From JACVRW01 sp963771715 (lineage in GTDB: Bacteria > Actinomycetota > Thermoleophilia > Solirubrobacterales > Thermoleophilaceae), in the NCBI GenBank assembly GCA_963771715.1, contig CAVYUQ010000003.1:186001-250000 (forward strand): a stretch of DNA of 64,000 bases, read 5' to 3'. The position numbers and the translations under genes were made by a program. Position 1 is the stretch's first letter; each line of letters begins with the position of its first letter. Of this stretch, positions 47,974 through 56,819 are shown one piece after another. The notes beneath the pieces are model-generated. The model was not told the DNA's origin, searched no databases, and saw nothing but the letters and a program-made list of their open reading frames with translations.

Positions 47974-49341
47974 GAGTTCGCCGACGACAGTAGCCATAGG
48001 GCGAGGCTCGTGAAGCCCACCATCACCGCGAGCATCCAGTACTGCGAGCGCACGGCCAGCTTGGCGTCGTCGTAGAGGGCGAGCGCGCGGTCGTGCGCGA
48101 GTATCAGCGCCGCCACGTGGCCGCTCACCACGAAGGCCACCTGCCAGTACCAGGTGGCATCCGCGCCGATCAGGCCGAAGTCGATCTGGTGGTCGGCCGT
48201 GCCGAAGATGTCGGAGCCCTTCCCGAGCGGGTCGGACGACGAGGTAGACGATCCCCTGGCCCTGGAAGAGCAGCAGCGTGAAGTAGTGCGCGGCCACGTA
48301 CGCGAGCGCGATCGGGACGAGCGAGTGGGCGAACTCGCTGGCCAGGCGCCGCGCGCCGAAGCCGCCGCCGACGCTCCTCGCGCCCAGCACTCCGAGCCAG
48401 TAGAAGCCGGCCACGAACAGCACGCCGCCGATCAACCCGAGCAGGAAGGTGAGCTCGAGGGCGTGCTCCGGCGACAGCCCGCGGTCCTGGAAGAACTGAG
48501 CGATGTCGGGGGAGACGCTGTTCCAGGGCCGCTTTCCTGAGAAGCCGTCGAACGAGACCGAGCCGATCATCACCGCCACCAGCGCCACCGTCCCCGGCAG
48601 CGGCTCCAGCCGCGGGAGGCCCGACAGCGGCTTGCGCAGGCCCACCTCGCGGTCGCGCGTCTCGACCGCCGACAGGCGCGAGAACAGGTTGAAGTAGACG
48701 GAGAAGGCCTCGGCGCGGTCGGTCCAGCGCTCGACGCCGTAGAGCGCCATGCCGATGAAGGTGAGCGCCGAGTAGACGAGCGCGGCGATCCCGAGGCTCT
48801 CCGGCTTGTCGCCGTTCGAGGCGACGAGCTCCATCGTCGCGAAGCAGAAGATCCCCGCGGCCGCGGGCCAGCGCCCCAGCCACGCCGGGTACTCGAGCGG
48901 CGCCGGCAGCTCGTCGCGCATGAGCGTGCGCGCGACCCACGCAACCGCCCGTCCGATCGCGCGCCAGGGGTTGAAGGCGCGGAACACGTCCCCGAACAGG
49001 ACGCTCAGGGGCACGAGCGCCAGCCAGAAGATCACGTAGACGAAGATCGGCGCGAAGTTGGCGGCGGTGCTCTGCGTGCCCTGCAGGCCAGCGTAGATCG
49101 TGAGGCCGAGCAGGAACACCCCGATGGCGCCGCAGACGATCTCGACCGGCCGGCTGGCGAGCACGCGCCCGATTCCGCCGGGCAGCGGTCGCCAGGTCGG
49201 CTTCTGGAGCCGCGGCTCTGGCCACAGAACCGCGAGCGCCACGAAGGAAACCACCAGCACCATCGCGGCCGCCCAGCCGAACAGCCACTCCGGGATGGGC
49301 AGGTCCGAGCGTACGGAGATCCCGTGCCCGATCAGGAACAC
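47970..49341 (-). CDS. Polytopic membrane protein, fenitrothion-hydrolase-like, frameshifted
   Basis: About 457 residues with roughly ten hydrophobic helices. It starts at GTG with FLIGHGISVRSDLPIPEWLF and ends AVMVGFTSLALWLLSSANS. An indel near 48235 splits it (HYFTLLLFQGQGIVYLV before, DHQIDFGLIGADATWYWQVA after). Annotators often call this actinobacterial family 'fenitrothion hydrolase', but the several His residues in membrane loops and the cupredoxin next door suggest copper or redox work. It sits between the cupredoxin gene and the small membrane protein. Confidence 0.75.
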
Positions 49342-49348
49342 GGGAGGC

Positions 49349-49811
49349 TCACCTGGGTTCGACTATGAGGGTTCCGACCAGCGGATCGCGGCCGGCGTCC
49401 TCGGCCACGTGGCTCTCGATCTCGAACTCGCCCTCGAACTTCGCCTTGAACCTGAAGCTCGCCGGCTGCCCGGGCGTGACCTTCTTCTCGATGTCGTAGC
49501 CGTGGAGGTGGATGTCGTCGGGCGCGTCAGCGGCCACCACGAGTAGAACGGTGTCGCCCTTCTTAACTCTGATCTCGGGGGGTCCACCGACGACCTCGCC
49601 CCCGCGCATGTCGATCCTGGTGACGACGGCCTTCGTCCGAGGGGCTGAGTCCGTGGTGGGCGAATCGGTCTCGGTCGGCGTGTTGGTGGTGAGGGTCCTT
49701 TGCGACGCCTTCTCGCCCTCCTCGTCCCCGCCCGGGCTGGCGATCACGAACGCGAGCACCGCCACCAGCGACGGCCGCGACGATCAGCCCTATGCGCTGA
49801 TTCCTCGACAT
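49349..49811 (-). CDS. Cupredoxin-like exported protein, frameshifted
   Basis: About 153 residues: MSRNQRIGLIVAAVAG and, after an indel near 49765, AVLAFVIASPGGDEEGEKAS (membrane anchor), a Thr-rich linker, then a cupredoxin-like beta domain (IRVKKGDTVLLVVAADAPDD, IHLHGYDIEKKVTPG, GEFEIESHVAEDAGRD). Only part of the copper-ligand set is visible (HLHGYD; later His), with no ligand Cys. It is upstream of and close to the large membrane protein. Confidence 0.75.
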
Positions 49812-49829
49812 GGCGGCGGCGAAGTATGG

Positions 49830-50669
49830 CTAGTCGGCCACGAGTGCGCGCGGGCGGCCTTCGCCGAGCTCAGGGTCCAGCGGTTGCTCCTCCTCCGGCC
49901 CGCTGAGCGGCGCCGGGGCCTGCTGCTGCTCGCCCAGGCTTGCCTCGAAGGCGGCGGCCTCCTCGGGACCGCCCGGCCGCTCGGGCTGGAAGCGGTAGCC
50001 CACGCCGAAGTGCGTGTGTATGTAGCTCCAGTCGGGCGAGGCGGTCTCGAGCTTCTGGCGCACCTTGCGGACGAAGACGTCCACGGAGCGGTCGCCGTGC
50101 GCCATCGCGTAGCCCCAGACGGCCTGGTAGATCTCCTCGCGCTGGAGCACCTTGCCCTCGGCCTGGGCCAGCAGCTCGAGCAGCTCGAACTCCCTGCGCG
50201 TGAGGTCCACGCTGCGCCCGCCGACGAAGGCCTGGAACTGGTCGGCGCGGATCTCGAGCTCGCCGGCCACGAGCGGGCCGGTCTCGATGCGCTCCGACGC
50301 CCGCTTGCGGCGCCGGACCACGGCCTCCACGCGCGCGAGCACCTCCTCCGGGTGACACGGCTTGGTCACCCAGTCGTCCGCGCCGGCGCGCAGCCCGCGC
50401 ACGCGCTGGGACACGCTCGTCGGCCCCGTGCAGACGATCAGCCCCATGCCGGGCAGCGCCGCCGAGACGCGCTCGAGGAACTCCCAGCCGCCGGGGCCGA
50501 GCAGCGCCAGGTCCACGACCAGGGCGTTCACCCGCATGGCCACGAACTCGTCCACGGGCGGAGGGGCCTCGAGGCAGCGGTACTGCCAGCCCAGATCCCC
50601 CGCGCGCTTCACCAGTACTCGCACGAACCCCGAGTCAGAGTCGAGGATCGCGATACGCAGATCCGCCAT
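49830..50669 (-). CDS. OmpR/PhoB-family response regulator, orphan
   Basis: A 279-residue regulator. The receiver has Asp residues in AILDSDSGF, the phospho-acceptor in LVVDLALLGPGG and Lys in WVTKPCHPEE. The winged helix is PhoB-like (SVDLTRREFELLELLAQAEG, then YIHTHFGVGYRFQP). A Gln/Glu-rich tail of about 45 residues is unusual. No histidine kinase is adjacent. Its DNA-binding domain is closely similar to the stand-alone protein at 50785-51081, and it is divergent from it across a Pho-box-like promoter. Confidence 0.88.
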   Translation of the reverse strand: MADLRIAILDSDSGFVRVLVKRAGDLGWQYRCLEAPPPVDEFVAMRVNALVVDLALLGPGGWEFLERVSAALPGMGLIVCTGPTSVSQRVRGLRAGADDWVTKPCHPEEVLARVEAVVRRRKRASERIETGPLVAGELEIRADQFQAFVGGRSVDLTRREFELLELLAQAEGKVLQREEIYQAVWGYAMAHGDRSVDVFVRKVRQKLETASPDWSYIHTHFGVGYRFQPERPGGPEEAAAFEASLGEQQQAPAPLSGPEEEQPLDPELGEGRPRALVAD

Positions 50670-50710
50670 CGCGCGCGGAGTCTAGGCCCATCGCTTCAGG
50701 ACCGAGCCGC

Positions 50711-50756
50711 CTTTACAGCCTTTTCACAACCCGGCAACGCCGGAATAACGGACTTT
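50711..50756 (+). promoter_or_regulatory. Pho-box-like promoter of the stand-alone winged-helix gene
   Basis: CTTTACA (50711-50717) and TTTCACA (50722-50728) stand 11 bases apart, like PhoB/PhoP half-sites. The downstream part (TTTTCACAA, 14 bases, AATAACGGACT) has the same spacing and nearly the same sequence as the promoter at 51091. Confidence 0.55.
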
Positions 50757-50784
50757 CCGCACATAGCTGGCACAGTCGCCCTCC

Positions 50785-51081
50785 ATGGTGGTTGGAGACC
50801 TGGAGATCCGCCCGAACGAGTATGTCGCCTACGCGGGCGGCAGGCCGCTGAGGCTGACCGTGCGCGAGCTGGACCTGCTGACGGCACTCGCCGAGCGGCG
50901 GGACCGCATCGTGAGCCGCGAGGAGCTCTACCGCGTGGTCTGGGAGGACCAGTACCGCAAGTCGGATCGCTCGGTCGACGTGTACATCGCGCGGCTGCGC
51001 CAGAAGCTCGGCGAGGCCATCCCCGAGCGCGAGTACATCCACACGCACTTCGGGTTCGGCTACCGCCTTTCCTCCGACTAG
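50785..51081 (+). CDS. Stand-alone PhoB-like winged-helix DNA-binding protein
   Basis: A 98-residue protein consisting only of an OmpR/PhoB output domain: GDLEIRPNEYVAYAGGRPLR, LTVRELDLLTALAERRDRIV, REELYRVVW, DRSVDVYIARLRQKLGEA and YIHTHFGFGYRL. It has no receiver. It shares most motif residues with the neighbouring response regulator's output domain. Lying directly before pstS it probably regulates phosphate genes, perhaps as a constitutive activator or a competitor. Confidence 0.8.
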   Translation: MVVGDLEIRPNEYVAYAGGRPLRLTVRELDLLTALAERRDRIVSREELYRVVWEDQYRKSDRSVDVYIARLRQKLGEAIPEREYIHTHFGFGYRLSSD

Positions 51082-51090
51082 CTCCGCGTC

Positions 51091-51132
51091 TTTCACACCC
51101 TTTTCACAAGACGGGCACACCTGGATAACAGA
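51091..51132 (+). promoter_or_regulatory. Pho-box-like promoter of pstS
   Basis: Two perfect TTTCACA repeats 11 bases apart (51091-51097, 51102-51108), then GGATAACAGACT at the same distance as in the promoter at 50711. It lies between the winged-helix gene and pstS. Confidence 0.65.
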
Positions 51133-51163
51133 CTGGCGTTCGCTGCCTGCGAGCGTGCGCGCC

Positions 51164-52109
51164 ATGAAGAAACTCATCATTTTCGCCGCCTGCTTCGCCC
51201 TCGCGTTGGGCGCTGCTGCCTGCGGTAACGACGACGACGACGACAGCGGCAACGGGGGCGGCGGAAGCCAGGATCTCTCCGGCAGCATCAAGATCGACGG
51301 ATCGAGCACCGTCGCGCCCTTCGCGCAGGCAGCGCAGGAGGCCTTCCAGGCGGAGAACCCGAACGTGAAGATCACAGTCGGCACCTCCGGCACCGGCGGC
51401 GGCTTCGAGAAGTTCTGCGCCGGCGAGACCGACATCTCGGACGCCTCGCGCCCGATCAAGGACGACGAGGAGGTCCCGGTCTGCGAGAAGGCGGGGATCG
51501 ACTACAAGGAGGTCCAGGTCGCGAACGACGGGATCGCCGTGGTCACGAACCCCGAGCTGAAGGTGGACGTGCCTCACCACCGACCAGCTCAAGAAGCTCT
51601 GGAACCAGGGCTCCAAGGTCAAGAGCCTCAGCGAGGTCGACCCGAAGCTGCCCGACGCCGAGCTCAGCCTGTTCGGGCCGGGCACCGACTCCGGCACGTT
51701 CGACTTCTTCACCGACGTGATCAACGGTGAGGAGGGCGTCTCGCGCGAGGACTACCAGCCCTCCGAGGACGACAACGTCCTCGTGCAGGGCGTGGCGGGC
51801 GAGCCCGGCGGCTTCGGCTACTTCGGCCACTCCTACTACGAGCAGAACCAGGACAAGCTCAACCTGGTCAAGGTCGACGGCGGTGACGGCTGCGTCGAGC
51901 CCACCACCGAGACGATCCAGACCGGTGAGTACAAGCCGCTCTCGCGACCGCTGTTCATGTATCCGAGCACGAAGGCGCTGAAGCGCCCCGAGGTCAAGGC
52001 GTTCCTCGACTACATAATCGAGAACTACCAGCCGATCGCGGAGGCGTCGCAGATCGTCCCGATGAGCTCGGAGCAGGCGGACAAGGCGAAGACCGCGCTC
52101 GGGAGCTAG
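51164..52109 (+). CDS. pstS: Phosphate-binding lipoprotein PstS, frameshifted
   Basis: The extracellular receptor of the high-affinity phosphate ABC importer. Lipoprotein signal MKKLIIFAACFALALGAAAC (lipobox Cys20), Asp/Gly-rich linker, then GSIKIDGSSTVAPFAQAAQE, VGTSGTGGGFEKFCAGETD and DISDASRPI. After an indel near 51570: LTTDQLKKLWNQ, FGPGTDSGTFDFFTDVINGE, GGFGYFGHSYYEQN and the C-terminal PSTKALKRPEVKAFLDYI. Repaired length is about 314 residues. Confidence 0.92.
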
Positions 52110-53060
52110 GTGGAAGCAGCCAGCACAGCAGCGGCAGCAGGCGGCCGCCCGGAGGCACCCAGCCTCCGGGCGGCCCGTCGCCGTTATGGGGAGGACCTGA
52201 TCAAGGGCCTCCTCGTGCTGGCTGCGCTGATCTCGCTCCTCACCACCACGGGAATCGTCTACGCGCTCGTGAAGGAGACGATCGTCTTCTTCGGCGACGT
52301 GGGAGTCAGCGAGTTCCTGTTCGGCACGAAGTGGACGCCGCTGTTCGGCGACCCGAGCTTCGGAGTGCTGCCGCTGATCGCCGGGACCTTCGCCACCACG
52401 CTGATCGCCCTCGTCGTGGCGATCCCGCTCGGCCTCGGCGCCGCTATCTACCTCAGCGAGTACGCGCGCCCGCGAGTGCGCAAGACCATCAAGCCGGCGC
52501 TCGAGCTGCTCGCCGGCGTGCCGACCATCGTGTTCGGCTACTTCGCCCTCACGTTCTTCACGCCGGAGATCCTGCGCAGCTTCCTCCACATGGACGTGGC
52601 GATCTTCAACGCGCTCGCCGCCGGCATCATCATCGGCTTCCTGATCATCCCGATCGTGGCGTCGATCTCGGAGGACTCGATGCGGTCGGTGCCGCAGGCC
52701 CTCCGCGAGGGCGCCTTCGGGCTCGGCGCGTCGAAGTTCCAGGTGAGCCTGCGGGTGGTCTTCCCGGCGGCCCTGTCCGGCATCGTCGCCTCCATCGTGC
52801 TCGCCATGTCGCGCGCGGTCGGCGAGACCATGGTCGTGCTGATCGCCGGCGGCCAGCAGCCGCAGTGGGGCGCGGACGTCGGCAAGTCGATGGAGACGCT
52901 CACCGCCTTCATCGGCGCCACGGCGAAGGGCGACGCCGCGACCGGCTCGACCGCGTACAAGACGATCTTCGCCGTCGGCACGACCCTGTTCGTGATCACG
53001 CTCGCGATGAACCTGATCTCGATCCGGTTCGTCCGCAAGTACAGGCAGGTGTACGAATGA
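52110..53060 (+). CDS. pstC: Phosphate ABC transporter permease PstC
   Basis: A 316-residue permease with six hydrophobic helices and the coupling loop EGAFGLGASKFQVSLRVVFP. FGVLPLIAGTFATTLIALVV and ALAAGIIIGFLIIPIVASIS are typical. It starts with GTG directly after the pstS stop and overlaps pstA by four bases. Confidence 0.93.
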   Translation: MEAASTAAAAGGRPEAPSLRAARRRYGEDLIKGLLVLAALISLLTTTGIVYALVKETIVFFGDVGVSEFLFGTKWTPLFGDPSFGVLPLIAGTFATTLIALVVAIPLGLGAAIYLSEYARPRVRKTIKPALELLAGVPTIVFGYFALTFFTPEILRSFLHMDVAIFNALAAGIIIGFLIIPIVASISEDSMRSVPQALREGAFGLGASKFQVSLRVVFPAALSGIVASIVLAMSRAVGETMVVLIAGGQQPQWGADVGKSMETLTAFIGATAKGDAATGSTAYKTIFAVGTTLFVITLAMNLISIRFVRKYRQVYE

Positions 53061-53948
53061 GCGCCCACCAGGAGGCGATCGGCCGGCCCTCGGCCTCTCA
53101 GCGCGCCAAGGACCTCACCTTCCGTCTGCTGCTGCTCGCCTGCCTCGCCCTGGCGATCGGCCTGCTCGTCGTGCTGCTCGTGGACGTGGCCCTCGACGGC
53201 GTGGGCGCGCTCAACTGGGACTTCATCAACAGCTTCACGTCGATCACCGCCGACAAGGCCGGGATCCAGGCCGGCCTCTGGGGCACGATCTGGCTGATGG
53301 GCGTGTGCGCCCTCTTCATCGTGCCGGTAGGGGTGGCCACGGCGATCTACCTGGAGGAGTACGGCGACCCGACCAAGTGGTGGAACCGCCTGATCGAGCT
53401 GAACATCCAGAACCTGGCCGCCGTGCCGTCGATCGTGTACGGCATCCTCGGGCCTGGCGTTCCTCGTGCGCGGGCCGCTCAGCCTCGGCAACGTGGTGCT
53501 GGCCGGCGGACTCACGCTCGCCCTGCTGGTCCTGCCGATGGTGATCATCGCGGGCCGCGAGGCGCTGCGAGCGGTGCCGTCGTCGATCCGCGAGGGCTCC
53601 CTTGCGCTCGGCGCGACCCAGTGGCAGACGATCTGGCGCCAGGTCCTGCCCGCGGCGGTACCGGGCATCGCCACCGGGGTGATCCTCGCGCTCTCGCGCG
53701 CGATCGGCGAGACCGCGCCGCTGATCGTGGTCGGCGCGGTGGCGGTGATCGCGTTCAACCCGGAGGGCCTCGACTCGCAGTTCACGGCGATGCCGATCCA
53801 GATCTTCGACTGGATCTCGCGCGCGTCCAACGACATCAACAACTACAGGCCACTCGCGGCGGCAGGGATCCTGCTGCTGATGATCCTGCTGCTCGCCATG
53901 AACAGCGTCGCGATCTGGCTACGAAACCGCTACGAGCAGAAGTGGTAG
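53057..53948 (+). CDS. pstA: Phosphate ABC transporter permease PstA, frameshifted
   Basis: The second permease of the importer. The first part (SAHQEAIGRPSASQRAKDLT, helices, YLEEYGDPTKWWNRLIELNI, QNLAAVPSIVYGILG) is in one frame. An indel near 53452 shifts to the second (RGPLSLGNVVLAGGLTLALL, REALRAVPSSIREGSLALGA, RAIGETAPLIVVGAVAVIAF, NRYEQKW). About 297 residues when repaired. Starts in an ATGA overlap with pstC. Confidence 0.92.
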
Positions 53949-53956
53949 GTGACAAC

Positions 53957-54793
53957 ATGACAATCCCGCTGACCACGATCACGCCGCCGGCGAAGAAGAC
54001 GGCCCCTCCTGACGAGCAGACGCCACGCGAGTCGATCTTCCACCTCGAGGATGTGACCGTCTCGTACGGCGACAAGGCGGCCGTCCGCAAGGTCACGTTC
54101 GACATCGCCAAGAGGGAGATCACCGCGCTGATCGGCCCATCCGGGTGCGGCAAGTCGACGCTGATTCGCTGCCTCAACCGCATGAACGACCTGATCCCGT
54201 CCGCCCGGGTCGAGGGCAGCATCCTCTACCACGGGCAGGACCTCTACGGTCCGGAGGTGGACGCCGTCGAGGTCCGGAAGCGGATCGGCATGGTGTTCCA
54301 GAAGCCGAACCCGTTCCCGAAGTCGATCTACGACAACATCGCCTTCGGCCCTCGCGTGCTCCGCATGAAGGGCGACATGGACGAGATCGTGGAGAACGCG
54401 CTGCGCCACGCCGCGGTCTGGGACGAGGTCAAGGATCGGCTCAAGTCGAACGCCTTCGGCATGTCCGGCGGGCAGCAGCAGCGCCTCTGCATCGCGCGCT
54501 GCCTCGCGGTCGAGCCGGACGTGATCCTGATGGACGAGCCGTGCTCCGCGCTCGACCCGATCTCGACGGGCAAGATCGAGGACCTGATGATGGACCTCAA
54601 GCAGGAGTACTCGATCGTGATCGTCACGCACAACATGCAGCAGGCGGCGCGCGTGTCGGACAAGACCGCGTTCTTCACGGTCACGCCGGAGGAGCGCGTG
54701 GGCACACTCGTGGAGTTCGACGACACCGAGACCGTGTTCACGAATCCGGCGGACGAGCGCACCGAGGCTTACGTCACGGGCAAGGTCGGATGA
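53957..54793 (+). CDS. pstB: Phosphate ABC transporter ATPase PstB
   Basis: A 278-residue ATPase, intact: Walker A GPSGCGKST, Q-loop VFQKPNPFPKSIYDN, signature MSGGQQQRLC, Walker B VILMDEP, and switch His in VIVTHNMQQA. The N-terminal extension is Pro/Thr-rich. It overlaps phoU by four bases. Confidence 0.95.
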   Translation: MTIPLTTITPPAKKTAPPDEQTPRESIFHLEDVTVSYGDKAAVRKVTFDIAKREITALIGPSGCGKSTLIRCLNRMNDLIPSARVEGSILYHGQDLYGPEVDAVEVRKRIGMVFQKPNPFPKSIYDNIAFGPRVLRMKGDMDEIVENALRHAAVWDEVKDRLKSNAFGMSGGQQQRLCIARCLAVEPDVILMDEPCSALDPISTGKIEDLMMDLKQEYSIVIVTHNMQQAARVSDKTAFFTVTPEERVGTLVEFDDTETVFTNPADERTEAYVTGKVG

Positions 54794-55486
54794 GCACCCG
54801 CACCCACTTCCAGGAGGAACTCGAGGGGCTCGAGCGCGCTGCGCTCGGCGGGCTCGACATGGTCGCCAACGCGCTCGACCGGGCGCTCGAGACGGTGAAT
54901 GAACCACGACATCGAGTTGGCCGGCATGGTCGTCGCCGACGACGACCGCATCGACGGGCGCTATCTGGAGGTGCACCAGGGGATTCTGTCGCTGCTCGCG
55001 CTACAGGCGCCGGTGGCCGGCGACCTCCGCCTGGTGGCCGCCCTGCTGCACGTGATCAAGCATGTCGAGCGGATGGGCGACCAATGCGTCAACATGGCGA
55101 AGCTCGTGCCGCTCGCCGGGCACGAGCCCCCGGTGGATTCACGCATGCTCGACCTCATCCAGCGAATGGGAATACAGGCCCGCCAGCAGGTGATTCAGTG
55201 CGGCCAGGCTTTCGAGCGCCGCGACGTCGCGATGGCTGAGGACCTGGTTCGCCAGGACGACGAGATCGACCGCCTCAACAGGGAGGTCTTCCACCACGCG
55301 CTCGAGCTCGGTGACGAGCTTGACAGGCGTGAGTGGGCCATGCACATGATGCTCATGGGCCGCTGCATCGAGCGGATCGGGGACAACGCAGTCGACATCG
55401 GCGAGCAGACCGCCTTCGTCGTCACCGGCCTGTTCCGGGAGTTCGAGGACGCCTCGCACCCGGAGCTCGCTCCCCCCACTGCTTGA
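54790..55486 (+). CDS. phoU: Phosphate-system regulator PhoU, frameshifted
   Basis: A cytoplasmic three-helix-repeat protein that links PstB to the PhoR/PhoB-type sensor. The first 37 residues (MSTRTHFQEELEGLERAALG) are in one frame. After an indel near 54897 the rest continues: NHDIELAGMVVADDDRIDGR, DLRLVAALLHVIKHVERMGD, RCIERIGDNAVDIGEQTAFV. About 231 residues. The stop overlaps the ppx start. Confidence 0.92.
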
Positions 55487-56367
55487 TCTGCGCGTGCATC
55501 GACATCGGCAGCAACACCACGCGGCTGCTGGTGGCCGATGCGGGCGACGGCCGCCTGCGTGAGCTCGTCACGCAGCGTGCCTTCACACGCATCGGCAAGA
55601 GCCTCCAGAACGGCGGGCTGATCCCCGCGGAGAAGATCGCGGAGACCGCGGAGGTCGTCCGCACCCAGAGCTCGGTGGCACGCGAGGTGGGCGCCGAGCA
55701 CATCGTCGCGGTGGCCACCGCCGCGATCCGCACCGCCCGCAACCGCGACGAGCTCGTTGGCGCCGTGCAGGAGGCGGGCGGCATGGAGCTCAGCGTGCTC
55801 TCGGGCGAGGAGGAGGCGCGGCTCTCGTTCGTCGGCGCCACGCGCACGCTGCTCGAGCCGCCTGACGGCACGGTCGCGGTGATCGACGTGGGCGGCGGCT
55901 CCAGCGAGATCGCCGTCGGTGAGCCGGACGGGGAGATGACCTGGTCCGAGTCGTTCCGGATCGGCTCCGGCTTCCTCGCCGACGCCTACCTGCGCTCGGA
56001 CCCGCCGTCGGTCGACGAGCTGGAGAAGCTGCGGCGCCACGTCCAGGGCACGTTCGAGGGCCTCGAGCCGCCTCCGGCGAAGAGCGCCGTGGCGGTGGGC
56101 GGCACCGCCACCTCGCTGCGGCGCCTGGTGGGCGCGGAGCTCGAGCACGAGACGCTCGAACGCGGCATCCGCGTGCTCTCCTCGACCCCGATCGCCGAGG
56201 TGGCGGAGCGCTTCGAGCTCGATGCCGAGCGCGTGAGGCTGCTGCCGGCGGGCATCCTGATTCTCGAGGCGATCTCGGACCTGCTGGGCCTTCCACTGCG
56301 GATCGCCCGCGGCGGCCTGCGCGAGGGCATCCTGCTCGAGCTGGTGGAGGGGCGGCGCCTTGCCTAG
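55483..56367 (+). CDS. ppx: Exopolyphosphatase / pppGpp phosphatase (Ppx/GppA)
   Basis: A 294-residue ASKHA-fold phosphatase: CIDIGSNTTRLLVADAG, VATAAIRTARNRDELV, GEEEARLSFVGA, AVIDVGGGSSEIAVG, GGTATSLRRLVG. It degrades polyphosphate end-on or acts on pppGpp. It starts at TTG in a TTGA overlap with phoU and is thus part of the pst operon. It is the short form, without an HD domain. Confidence 0.9.
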   Translation: MICACIDIGSNTTRLLVADAGDGRLRELVTQRAFTRIGKSLQNGGLIPAEKIAETAEVVRTQSSVAREVGAEHIVAVATAAIRTARNRDELVGAVQEAGGMELSVLSGEEEARLSFVGATRTLLEPPDGTVAVIDVGGGSSEIAVGEPDGEMTWSESFRIGSGFLADAYLRSDPPSVDELEKLRRHVQGTFEGLEPPPAKSAVAVGGTATSLRRLVGAELEHETLERGIRVLSSTPIAEVAERFELDAERVRLLPAGILILEAISDLLGLPLRIARGGLREGILLELVEGRRLA

Positions 56368-56795
56368 TCCGCGAGGGCGCGCGTCTCGGTCGGCCGGAGA
56401 AGCACCTTGAGCTCGCCCTTCTCGATGCCGGCGAGCCCGCCCTTCTTCATCCGCACCTGGGCGCCGGTGAGGCTGTGGACCGCCATCGAGAAGTCCGGGT
56501 CGTGCCCCACCAGCAGCACGTCGTCGCCGAGCCCGGCCGCGAGCGCCTCGGGATCGAACGGCCCGCCGGCCAGCTTCGGCTCGAGCTGCGGCTCGATCCC
56601 GAGCTCCTCGCACGCAATCCGAGCGGTGTCGGCTGCGCGCACCTTGGGGCTCGTCAGGCAGGCGGCCGGCTTCACGCCGAGCTTCTTGAGCGCACGCCCG
56701 GCCGCGCGCGCCTGCTCCTTCCCCTTGTCGGTGAGCGGCCGCTCGGCGTCCGGCGACCCTTCGGCGGCGTCCCCATGGCGCAGCAGCCAGAGCAC
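56364..56795 (-). CDS. sixA: SixA-type phosphohistidine phosphatase
   Basis: A 143-residue histidine-phosphatase with the RHG motif (LWLLRHGDAAEG), TSPKVRAADTARIA and the second catalytic His in LLVGHDPDFSMAVHSL. It removes phosphate from histidine in phosphorelay proteins, or from small phosphoesters. It starts with GTG 25 bases from the divergent ppk and ends in a four-base overlap with ppx. CHAD-type polyphosphate genes often neighbour it in other genomes. Confidence 0.87.
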   Translation of the reverse strand: MLWLLRHGDAAEGSPDAERPLTDKGKEQARAAGRALKKLGVKPAACLTSPKVRAADTARIACEELGIEPQLEPKLAGGPFDPEALAAGLGDDVLLVGHDPDFSMAVHSLTGAQVRMKKGGLAGIEKGELKVLLRPTETRALAD

Positions 56796-56819
56796 GATGC
56801 GTCACCATATACCGCTCTG

